Source: Sphaerolaimus hirsutus
Taxonomy: Eukaryota > Nematoda > Chromadorea > Monhysterida > Sphaerolaimidae
Reading direction: 5' to 3'
DNA: 64,000 nt
Assembly (NCBI GenBank): GCA_964036195.1
Contig: OZ038450.1
Span: 3,474,701 to 3,538,700 of the forward strand
Below the pieces are notes generated by a model. The model worked only from the letters and a program-made list of their open reading frames with translations, ran no database searches and was not told the DNA's origin. This document shows, piece after piece, positions 10,306 to 21,300 of the stretch. The position numbers and the translations under genes are program-made. Each line of letters opens with the position of its first letter. Positions within the stretch are counted from its first letter, which is position 1.

Positions 10306-11196
10306 ATCTCTTCTAAAAACTTCGGACCCCTTGGTGTAAATTAGACATTCAACTAATTGCTAGTGCGTTGATAAAAACGCCATTCGCTAAAAAGCTAACT
10401 AATTGACGTAGCGTACACCTGTGACATTCACTTCGGTGAATTCACCATTGTGCGTTGCGAATTCAATTGGTAGTCGCTTTTCCGTTGCCTTACTTTGTCG
10501 CTCATCCAACAAGTAGGTGTGAGATCGGTAAAACTTGGCAGTTTGCCATAGTGGAATTTGGTTGAGTAAAAAGCAGCCGGTGAAAATTCATGACATAAAG
10601 TCGTGGAAGTGTCAAATTTTACAGTTTTACACAATTAAAGTTAATATTACAATTTTACACTATTTGTTTTACCATTTTCCAGGGCATTTTATATGACATT
10701 TCACAGTTCGCATGACATTTACCATTTTCAAGGGTATTTATTTTACAGAGTGTGATAGTAGTGTGGCACCAGATTTTGGTTTCTTTGCTGTTGAAATGAT
10801 GTTGAAACAAGGAGGTGTTTGATCTACTTTCTGCTGTCCGCGGTGTGTGGTGCCTGTGAAGCAAGGCACCATTTGACAGCCTATCACAGCAATGTTGGCA
10901 ATGAAACTATTCGCTGTCGGAACAAAATGCCCAGTTATACTCGGCGGACTGCACAGTATGCGCCCAAAATTACTTACACTCCGGGAAAAATGTCCTTATG
11001 TTTTGTTTTTTTTGGTTCAGTTGCGTACCAATAATCAAATATCGGTTCATTCGGGGTGACACTTATTTTTAGGGATGGTTATAGTGTCGACACCCCATAG
11101 TAGAAATATCGCTGCCCCCTGCGTATATAGCTGATTTTGGCTACACTGAAAGTGCAGCGCCTTCAGAACTGTTTGTTTGCTTTTTTGCAGGGCCCA

Positions 11197-12066
11197 GGGG
11201 CCAGATTTAACACTCCCTACAGATTTGTAGGGTAGGGCGTACACCCGACAGATTTTTTAAAGTTAAGCCGCATCGACGCACATGCACCGAGAGCAAGGCG
11301 GTTCGTAAAATAACGAAACCATCCTTTAAGGTTGCCGATATTGCAATATGACGTATATCACTTCGATTTTGGCTCGGAAATCACGATTTCGTCATTTCTT
11401 GACCGTCTGCCAATTCGTTTTTTATTTTATTTTGTCGGGCGGGTTACTCGCATACGTCACGCTTTTGTGTAGTCAGGTGGTCACTTTTTTAGTGTTCACT
11501 GTCTGCAACCGAAACCATGAGGGCAGCGACAAGAAAGAAATGCATGCACGAGCGTACAAAAGCGCGACTTATGCGAGTAACCCGCCCGACAAAATAAAAT
11601 AAAAAACGAATTGGCAGACGGTTAAGAAATGACGAAATCGTGATTTCCGCGCCAAAATCGAAGCGATATACGTTATATTGCAATATCGGCAACCTTAAAG
11701 GATGGTTTCGTATATTTTACAAACCGCCTTGCTCTCGCTGTCTGCAACCGAAACCATGAGGGCAGCGACAAGAAAGAAATGCATGCACGAGCGTACAAAA
11801 GCGCGACTTATGCGAGTAACCCACCCGACAAAATAAAATAAAAAACGAATTGGCAGACGGTCAAGAAATGACGAAATCGTGATTTCCGAGCCAAAATCGA
11901 AGTGATATACGTCATATTGCAATATCGGCAACCTTAAAGGATGGTTTCGTTATTTTACGAACCGCCTTGCTCTCGGTGCATGTGCGTCGATGCGGCTTAA
12001 CTTTAAAAAATCTGTCGGGCGTACGCCCTACCCTACAAATCTGTAGGGAGTATTAAATCTGGCCCC
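11197..12066. mobile_element. Foldback element with long inverted arms and internal tandem copy
   Basis: The termini are GGGGCCAGATTTAA and its complement. Inverted arms of about 270 bases share a CTACAGATTTGTAGGG motif, an AAGCCGCATCGACGCAC block and a GGCAGACGGTCAAGAAATGA block. A segment of about 235 bases near the right arm is tandemly duplicated (around 11500-11735 and 11738-11970). CCAG flanks both ends, as for the palindromic intron-invading family elsewhere in the window. No ORF looks like a transposase. Confidence 0.7.
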
Positions 12067-14443
12067 AGGGGAGTTATTTTTTCGTCAGACGTTTTGGAGG
12101 GGGGAGTTATTCAAGGGGGGAGTTATTCGAGGGGGGAGTTATTATTTCCTCAGGAAACTTGGACTCAATTCATTGTATGGATGCAGTAAAGTCGGCGGAC
12201 ATTTCACCCTACAAAATCGGAGAGTTAGAATTTGCTCGTGAATAGAGCAAACGACGAAACTTGTGTCCAACGCGGACGCTAGAAATTGAAAAAGAAAATC
12301 ATATTAAAAGAAAAATGGACGTTTCGCTGCGTCCGTGCGTGCCGCGCCCTAGTTATCTACATTTTCAACGTTGCTCGTAAAGAATTTGACCGTTCAAACT
12401 ACCGTTTTTTTTGTTTGTTTTTTCACTCGTTGGCTCCGTTCCAACAGAAGAGAACTTGGCAGCCGGCCAAAATTTCGAAATCCGCTATTAATATGAAAAA
12501 AATAGGCTCACGATAGCTATATAACCATGTATATAAACAAAAATAGCGATTATGAAGGTGGAAATTGACAAAGCGAAGCAAAATTTAACGATTTTTAGCT
12601 AACTTTCAGTTTTCACTCTCATTTGTATAATACGCAACTGGTAACTGGGATAAGGGCCAAGTTTTCATATGTGACCCGATCTATTCCAATCGTTAAAATA
12701 TTGCGTCACAATACCTAATGCCGTCATGCACTCTCCACTGGACGCAAATGTTTGTAGGGCGATACGTCCGCCGACTTTATGTAAAATCGTTTAATTCAGG
12801 TATTTAACCATCCAATAACAACAAAACAATGTGTATACACTGTTTGCACATTGCGTATCTGCTGTCGATGTCATAGGCTACTATTCTTTTTTTAGTTTTG
12901 TATTGTATCCTTTTCATCAGAGGGAGGAGTTTTTAAGAGGGGGGAGTTATTCAAGCGGGGGAGTTATTTTTTCCTCACCCCGCCAGCAGGGGGGACTTAT
13001 TCGAGGGGGGGCTCTTATTCGAGGATTTGCGGTACCTTGTTTTTGTTGTCGTTGAACTGTCAAATACCTGAATTACATGAGCTTATGGAATGCATTTATA
13101 CAATGAATAAAGCGCAAGTTCCGCGGGAAAAATAACACCCCCTAGAAGAACACCCCCTCGAATACCCCCCTCCAACACTTCTGATGAAATGATGACAGGG
13201 GTCTTATTTGGGATATACGCTGCTTGCATTCCCTACGAGTAAATTTTTTGCACAAATTTTCAATCAGCTTCATTTATCAAGTTGAGGAACAGCTTTAGCA
13301 TCCAGTTCGATCCATACCAGGTAACTTTAGATATTGATGTACATGGCCAATTAAAAATCGGCCAAGAAATTTTTGGCGCTGGCGCTATTCTCGCCTGGCG
13401 CCATTGTCCTCTGGCGCCATTGGCGCTACGGTCTGGAAAAGCGCCATGGCGCTTTTGGCGCTTGGCGCTAAAATCGTGTGGCGCCATTGGCGCTTGGCGC
13501 CGCAATGGGAAAAGCGCCATGGCGCTTTTGGCGCTTGGGCGCTTTTTACATCACTAGTCTGCCCTCATAGGTAAGTTGTTTGGCAATAGGCAGTGACACT
13601 TAAGTCATCTTTATCTTCCAACTTTGAGTTAGTGCTGTCGATAGCGGAATCTTTTCGACAGCGTACAGCGTTGTCGGAATCTATTTTTAACCCAAAATTT
13701 CTAATCTGAAGCCACAGTTTTGCTCGACAACACAGTATCAGCAAGACATTCATACTACGACACAATTTGCACATGTGCCACATTTTCCAGCACATTACCT
13801 ACTGCACACACGCAGTCATTTTTTTGGTACGCTGTTTCGTTCACTCTTTTTTTGGTTTTATGCTTTTTCGAAAGTGTAAAACTGAACCGTGTGAAAAGCT
13901 TTTTTACGCTTTTAGTACCCGGGTATTTTGCCCGGGAAAGCGTAAAAAAGCGTATGGGTATTTCCTGAAAGCGTAAGCGTAAGTATAAATACCCATTTAC
14001 CCGGGTATTTCGGGTATGCGTAAATACGCTTTCGCAACTCTGGTAAACACCAACATCTGTCACATTTCAAACGGGAGGACAGATAAACAATTTGCTCCCA
14101 TCCAGGAACATAAAGACATTTTTACCGGAGTGTATGTCTTAGTTGATAACGTGCGAGCAGGATATTTATGTATTTTATACACTTTCACAAAAAGAAAAAT
14201 ACCTACCGTATTACCTCGAAATACCCCCAGGGGGTTTATTATTTCGCCAGCAAAATTTGAGGGGGGGATAATTCGAGGGGGGGGGGTTATTCGAGGGGGG
14301 TCTATTATTTCGCCAGAAATTTTTGGAAATTCCCCATACGCAGACGTAGAAAAATCAAACATTTACTTATATGTATATGTGTTTATAGGCATATATACCT
14401 GTATATACACAAAAACCCTTCCCTAACGTCACTCAATCATCAG

Positions 14444-15278
14444 CATGGTTGGTTTTAGTAAAATTCTTTTTACTAAAATTGTATTTTATTTTTATTAAAA
14501 TTGTATTTTATTTTTATTTTATTCATGTTTAAGTTTATTTTATTTTATTTTATTCTGAAATGTCATTAATAAAATAAAATGAAACCATTTTACAAAAATT
14601 TTACAAATATTTTACAAAAATTTTACAAAAAATCGGAAATCTTGGATGCAAGGACATAAAACAATGTGCACGCTAGAAGCATGCGGATGAATACAAAAAA
14701 TTTTTTTGTAAACTTGTGACACGGGTTGCGAGGTAGGTATTTTGTATTTTGACCCTCAGGGGGAGCTAATTGCTCCTCCCAAGGGAAGATAGCTAAAAGT
14801 GGGTTGTTGTTTTTTCGGTGGGGGGGGGGGCTTGCGGGATTCAATATATTTATAGGCTTTTTCAAGGTATGGAATGAAGAAAATAAGAAAAAAATCACAA
14901 ATTAGTGATTTTTAAGGTGAAAATATTATAAAAAATGTAAAAATTGGCAATTTTGAGCAACAATATTTCTCAATTACAACAATGAAAGATACAACAAGGC
15001 ACTAGTTCTGCAAATTGGCAGCAAGAAACTTTAGCAACATGATAGAAAACTTTCTATAGAATTGAACAGACACTCGAGTTTTTGTAAAATTTTACGAAAA
15101 TTTTACAAAAATTTGAATTATTGTACAATTTTACTAAAATTTTACAAAAATTCGAATTTTAGTAAAATTGTATTTTTATTTTATTAATTTTCCATTTTAT
15201 TTTATTTTATTTTATTCTCCAATTTTCCATTTTATTTTTATTTTATTTTTATTTTTTTCTGAGATTTTGCCAACCCTG
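14444..15278. mobile_element. hAT-like non-autonomous element, AT-rich
   Basis: Ends are CATGGTTGG and CCAACCCTG. A perfect 8-bp duplication ATCATCAG lies at 14436-14443 and 15279-15286. The interior is TTTTACAAAAATTTTAC and TTTTATTTTA low-complexity sequence. The same family occurs at 20717-21756. Confidence 0.75.
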
Positions 15279-15373
15279 ATCATCAGTTTTAACGTGTGTT
15301 CTGCATTGTACAGATAACAAACTGCGGTATTTGTCATGTACGTTCACGTTACACTCAATTTTAGGGGAGGTAT

Positions 15374-18002
15374 TGTCATGAATTTTCACCGGCTGCTTTT
15401 TACTCAACCAAATTCCACTATGGCAAACTGCCAAGTTTTACCGATCTCACACCTACTCGTTGGATGAGCGACAAAGTAAGGCAACGGAAAAGCGACTACC
15501 GATTGAATTCGCAACGCACAATGGTGAATTCACCGAAGTGAATGTCACAGGTGTACGCTACGTCAATTAAGTTAGCTTTTTAGCGAATGGCGTTTTTATC
15601 AACGCACTAGCAATTAGTTGAATGTCTAATTTACACCAAGGGGTCCGAAGTTTTTAGAAGAGATTTTATTTTAGGCGATTTTTAGACTCAGAATTCACAC
15701 ATTCAGATAGAACACAGGGAACACACTGAGAGCAAGTTTCTAACCAGCGGCACAAAACCTTCGAAAACACTCCAAGAAATAAAACCGAAGCAATTTCGAC
15801 TGAATCGACCCCTACTCTAAATTACGGTACGCTTTTATACGCAACAACATAAGCCAAGTCCAGAGAACACTTCCACATACCACGAGAAGCATGCTTACAG
15901 CCGATTTGACGGACACATGGAATTTGAAAATGGGCATACCTAAAATTATTCACGGCGTCAGTTTACAGGATACGTCGATCAAAGTACACAAAAACACAAA
16001 GAATTCACGCGCAAAAACGGATGAGAACGGGAACGAGTACGAAAATAGAAAATGAACGAATGCGAGAAGAATAAAAAGAACAGGAAAAACACAAGAGATA
16101 CTGTAAAAACTTGTTTTAGCGCGAAAAAATGGCGGGCAATTCAAAAATTACTCAGCGAATTCTACCGAAAATCCAAAACCACCTCCACGAACGGGAAAAC
16201 ACACAGCGATAAGCGAGACAAATAAACACGCGAACAATAATCCCATCAGCAAAAAGAGCGTATAGTAAACGAAGATAACGTTGATATCCAAAGCATAAGA
16301 CGCACACGTATTATTAATGCACAACGAAAAAATGTCGTAAGTGGGATAATCCATGATGAGATTAGGATACCGGTAAGGCGAACGGAATTTACTTTCACAC
16401 TGACTGTCAAGGAAAAAATGAATTACGGTACCGTTTTAAAGACGCTTAGCGGAAATTCCACCAAAGTGATAAAATACACACTCAAATCAGATCACCTTTA
16501 CACTTATCAAAATATTCGGGGAAAAAACAGGAAAAACAAGCGGCTTATTATTTCATCTCTTTGTATAATAAAGATCAACCACGAAATTTGCATAAATTCC
16601 TAAATATCCAAATGTCAAGTTATCAGTTTGCTAGGGGAAAAGGAAATACTCAAAAAAAACAATCAATCTAGGATTAGGTAGATAAAAAAATAGCGAAGTT
16701 GCAAAAGTAGAAATCAAATAAAAATTAACATACTCGAGTTTTACCTATTCCCTACCAAACCTAAAGTTAAAATGAATGTGAAATCGGTATAACACTTAAT
16801 AAAAATACGAACGCAAATGATTGGCAACTGGAAAGTTGATAAATTTCAATCTTTTTAGTTCAAATGCATGTTTAGATTGCATGACTTTTTTAGAAGTTCG
16901 AAACTGAACAAAATATCTGAGTGAATCCACTGCCACATGCCGAAACGCAACAGCCACTAACCACCGAAGACACTTATCTTTAGAAAATGACCACTCTCGC
17001 TGCTACACCACTCATTCTGCTACCAAAAGGTTTAATTAGTCAACCACGGCTTTTGATCCCATACGCACTGTGCAAAAACCACACCCCGAAAATACCGAAC
17101 TGCTCAATTCACTCAAAAATAAGTACACTTGTCACTGTATGGGTGCTTGTTTCGATGAGATCGGCGGACTGGGCTGTTCTCACAACAAGCCAAGGGAGTA
17201 GGCATTTAAACATGAAATCATGTTTGTCGAGTTAGACTCGATTCTTTTAATTACCTCTCATTTTCAACACCAATCATCACCGCACCTCTATAATCAGTGT
17301 ACTTTTGTAAAATCGCTTGTAAATTAACTTTTGTTTCTCAATTCGGAAATGCAGAAATGCACAGTACATACTAGATCAATAGCCACGGCCCTCACTTCAA
17401 AAAAATGCAGCGAAAGTTAGTCAAATATCAACCTATGTGTCCTCAGCCATCATTGACCATTCACGCACCACGACATGTAACCGCAGCGTCACCTTTTTTA
17501 CTTAAAAAAATAAACAAAACCTTATTATGCAATCTAAACTGCCGGTAAAATTAGAAAAAATACTTTTTAATCAGCCTGTCATAATTAAAATTGTTGCCAC
17601 CTCACTTGTCTCACTCTCTAAAAATAAACTACCTAATTGAATAAAAAAAATTCTAAATAAAAGAAAAACAACTATTTTCATCACAGCGTCAACTTTGTGT
17701 CAGATCCTCAATACCTCCAATCCCTTCCTTGGCCAAAAGGACATACATAACACAATGGGGCACTGGAAAAACGGAAATGCACGTTGCCAACGTAGCACAG
17801 CGACGTCGCCAAAAACGCCAACGCCACGTTCGCCCACCGAATCGCCCAAAACCAACGTCGAAGTAGAACTGAAATGTTTTAATTATTGTAAGCTCGGAAG
17901 TGTAAACAACCCTTTACATAAATTCATTAGAAGAACTGTATATACATTTACGTTTAAAATTTTTTGAATTTTACAATTTTTGGACACCCACTTTTGCTCA
18001 CA
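15374..18002 (-). repeat. Solo LTR of the same Ty3/gypsy family, inverted
   Basis: This is the reverse complement of the 3' LTR at 7942-10595, 2629 bp, with the same TG...CA ends. It is flanked by a 4-bp direct duplication GTAT (15370-15373 and 18003-18006), typical of Ty3/gypsy integration. No internal retroelement sequence is attached, so it arose by LTR-LTR recombination. The two flanks join into one copy of a TACCGTATTACCTCG-type element, which is therefore the older insertion. Confidence 0.9.
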
Positions 18003-18356
18003 GTATTTCGAGAGGGGGGTTTATTATTTCCTCAGCCGAAATTTAGGGGGGGTATTTCGAGGGGGGGTTAATTCAAGGGGGGGTTTATTCGAGGTAATAC
18101 GGTAGGTATTTAGAAACGAAAAAGGCGGAGTCGCATACAAGCGGCAAATGTTCTTTTTTTGGTGGAACTTTTTTCCCCTTTTTTGAACAATTTTCATCTG
18201 TATGAATGATGACGTCATGATGGAGTGTTTCCTTCAGAAAAATGCATAGCATGCAGTCCGCCGAGGATACCTAAACTAAGCGATTTATCTAGATTCTAGG
18301 CAACTGTTCAACGCTTTTGCCAATAAATTTAACCCTACCAAAACATTCATCCGCAG

Positions 18357-21300
18357 GCCACATTTTGATAATACTAGCGTTTTGTTCATCGGGTGTGACC
18401 TGCTCCATACACACGTCATTGAACACGGTTGATCTGCTGCTTCTCAATCTGTTCTCCATCTTGCTGGGCGTCGCCGCCTCATTTGCATTGTTGCAGCCAG
18501 GTAATTTTGCATGATTTTTGGTGAGCTCGATAAAATAAAACCCTGTTTAATGTCAGGCAAAATTTTAACTGCCTAATCGCTGAATTGGCGCTCAGTTTGG
18601 GTGAGGTCTATTATGCATTTAAACCCATTACGCATGTAAACCCATTATACCTAGACACATACTCGCAGGGGTAAGAAAGGGAGCGGGTAACCCCACCCCA
18701 ATCCACCCAGCTATCTATCTATCCCAATGGCAATTTTTTGGCTACTTTCAACTGAACAGGCCCCCATCACAAATTGCCTAGCTATCTAGCTATCTGGTGG
18801 CAATCCCAAGCCCTGTAAAGTTTAAAGTAAAGTGTCAAATGTAAAGTCAAATGCAAAGTAAAGTGTCAATTGTCATGCAAAGTTCAGTAATAAAATCTTT
18901 TCCTTTTTGTTTTGATTGACACTTTACTTTTCATTTGACTTTACATTTGACACTTTTCTTTACACTTTACAGGGCTTGGGATTGCCCCCTGGAGCGCTTT
19001 TGAGCAATTTTACCTTAATTTTAACCCAAGGTCGCTAATTTTCATACTTTATACAGTTTTTCACCTTTAAAATCACCAGCTCGTGTGTTTTATTGCATAT
19101 TTTCAGCATGCCGGGTATAGTTAAATGCATGCCGGGTCTACTTGCGTTTACATGCGTAATGGCACAGGGCCCATTTAGAGGCCTGGGAAGGCATTGATCT
19201 CTCTGCTCTGATTTTCATACTCTAAATGCAGCTCACATTTCAGCAATGTCAAAAATCATCGGCCGCATGTTTCGCTCGTCGCCGCACGCTAACTGGGCCA
19301 TGTTGGTCACCATCGGCAAGCACGTGGTGCTCGTGTTCTACGTGCTCGACGTGCTCGTCATACAGATATGCGTGCAGGATGTGTGTTTCACTTGGGGCGT
19401 GTAAATTTCACAATTTCTTATGTTATATTACAAGTGTGTGAAATGCGCTCGCAGAGGGCGGCCAAGGGACTGACCATTCACTTCTCTATCGCGGCGTTTG
19501 TCACGCTTTTGTCGCTGGCGTCCTACATGTTGGCGCACAGCCACTACGGCTTCCTGTTGCCCACCGCCAGTCGTGAGAAAAACGTTTGTTGCGCTGCATT
19601 TACTTAGCCCGCTTGCCATTCGTCGCGGGCGAAACGTCCATATATCGATAGACTATATTCACTGAAAATATGATAAACAAACACGGAAATTTTGAGATGC
19701 GATTTCTGTACACTTATTTGCAACTCGTGATAACCAGTCCCGTAAAATTATGAATGTTTCCAGCTTACCGCATACCGTTCCACAGCGCTCGCCGACCACA
19801 CTACTTCAATTAAATTCTCGGCTCAGCCGCCATTGAAATTATTCAATTTTTATCCAGATATGAACGGAAAATGACGAAAAACCATGAATATCACTGCTGA
19901 TGATGATCTTTAACTTGAAAAAACGTTCTACTTGACAAAAAAACTTTCCCACCACAACTCAAATACCCCACAGCAGCCCCGAGGGTCCCCAACCCGGCGC
20001 GCATCGGCGCCCGACGCCAGCTGGTGCCACTCCCAGACCCTGTAAAATGCCCTGTCAAATGTGGTGCAAAGTGTCTGTCATGTAAAATGCCCTGCATAAT
20101 GGCAAACCTCCGTTTGCCATTCCCCAGGGCATTTTACATGAATTTTGCCACTTTGCATGACATTTGCCATTTCACCTGTCATTTTACAGCGCCTGGGAGT
20201 GCCACCTGGCCGGGCTTGGCTAGCACGGAGGAGCACACGCAGACCAGCGGCACCTCGTCCCTGTCCCTGTCCACCGCCAGCGACGCTGGCAATGCGGGCA
20301 AGATTAGATTGGGCGATGTGACCAAGTTGAAGCCTACGTATAATAGGAGGGATAGGTGCGTTTTTTGCTTGTTGGGTGCTTTTTGTTGTGGATATAGTTT
20401 TTTTCTAAGGGTCAGTAGCTATGGACATCAAACCCCCGGGAAATCATGTGTTGTATACCCTATCATGTGCAGGAGTCAAATAATAGTTACAATGTTTATG
20501 GATAACCATAAAGAGCCGGCAAATATAAATGGGTTTTTGATTTTGAAAAATTTAATCAATTTTCATTCGACCCCAAATAAAAGTTGGGGCGAGCCACCCA
20601 GCTCAGTTTGTAGCCCCAACTTTTATTTGGGGTCGGATGAAAATTGATTAAATTTTTCAAAATCAAAAACCCATTTATATTTGCCGGCTCTTTATATGCA
20701 TCAGGGATGTCCAGAGCAGGGTTGGCAAAATCTCAGAAAAAAATAAAAATAAAATAAAAATAAAATGGAATATTCAAGAATAAAATAAAATAAAATAAAA
20801 TGGAAAATTTAAGAATAAAAATAAAAATTGTATAAAAATTCAAATTTTTGTAAAATTGTATAAAAATTTGTATTTTTGTAAAATTGTATAAAAATTCATA
20901 TTTTTTGTAAAATCCATTGCTCGAGTCTCTACCTGTTTATTCAGGGATCTGGGGGCAGTCCCAAACATTGTAAAGTGTCAAATGTCATGTAAAATGTCAT
21001 GAAAAGTGTCAATTGTCATGATAAATGTAAATTAAAGTGTAAATTGTCATGACATGTAAAAATTAAAGTATCAATTGTCATGCAAATTGTGTTCAAATCC
21101 CATGTTTTATTTCGAAATCTTATGTTTTGTATCCAAATTATGTTGTTGTTGACTCCAAATCTTATGTGAACATTTGGATACAAAAACATAAGATTTGGAT
21201 ATAAAACATACTATGGATACAAAAACACAAGATTTGGATACACAATTTACACTTTGCATGACATTGGTCATGACAATTGCCACTTTGCTAGAAATTTTAC

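Larger units (their letters stand above)
1..10595 (+). mobile_element. Ty3/gypsy LTR retrotransposon, 3' part, with 3' LTR
   Basis: The window opens inside the reverse transcriptase of a Ty3/gypsy element, so the 5' LTR, gag, protease and most of RT lie outside. The order here is end of RT, RNase H, integrase with a GPY/F module, a 534-nt gap, a long helicase-containing frame where env would be, a short AT-rich stretch, then a 2.65 kb 3' LTR (7942-10595). The LTR starts TGTGAG and ends GACA, fitting the TG...CA rule. Its limits are set by alignment to an inverted solo LTR at 15374-18002, which matches it end to end with a few percent divergence. Pol carries one in-frame stop and the helicase frame two, so this copy is probably decayed or uses readthrough. 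The 5' target duplication is outside the window and could not be checked. Confidence 0.88.
7942..10595 (+). repeat. 3' LTR of the Ty3/gypsy element
   Basis: The LTR is 2654 bp, very long for an LTR, with TGTGAG...GACA ends. It aligns end to end with the inverted copy at 15374-18002. A TATA box (TATAAAA, 10130-10136) sits 170 bases before an AATAAA (10300-10305), giving a plausible U3/R/U5 layout with U3 of about 2.2 kb. Divergence between the copies is low (one to two percent) over the 3' half and higher, with indels, at the 5' end. Confidence 0.9.
10596..15373. other. Gene-free mosaic of non-autonomous elements
   Basis: No coding exon is convincing here. The stretch holds a half-copy of the TGTAAAATG palindrome family (about 10600-10780), a TATACTCGGCGGAC motif (10935), the 11197-12066 foldback, G-rich GGGGGAGTTATTC segments (12070-12170 and 12920-13030, with an inverted partner near 13120-13190), a GCGCCATGGCGC-rich cluster (13370-13560), a GCGTAAATAC/CCCGGGTATTT cluster (13890-14035), a TACCGTATTACCTCG element (14207-14330) and the hAT-like element at 14444-15278. 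Confidence 0.7.

Noticed and set aside
7942-18002. A single 10-kb transposon with 2.6-kb terminal inverted repeats
   Set aside because: The right arm has its own 4-bp target duplication and LTR signatures (TATA, AATAAA, TG...CA), and the left arm is joined to pol. LTR plus independent solo LTR explains it better.
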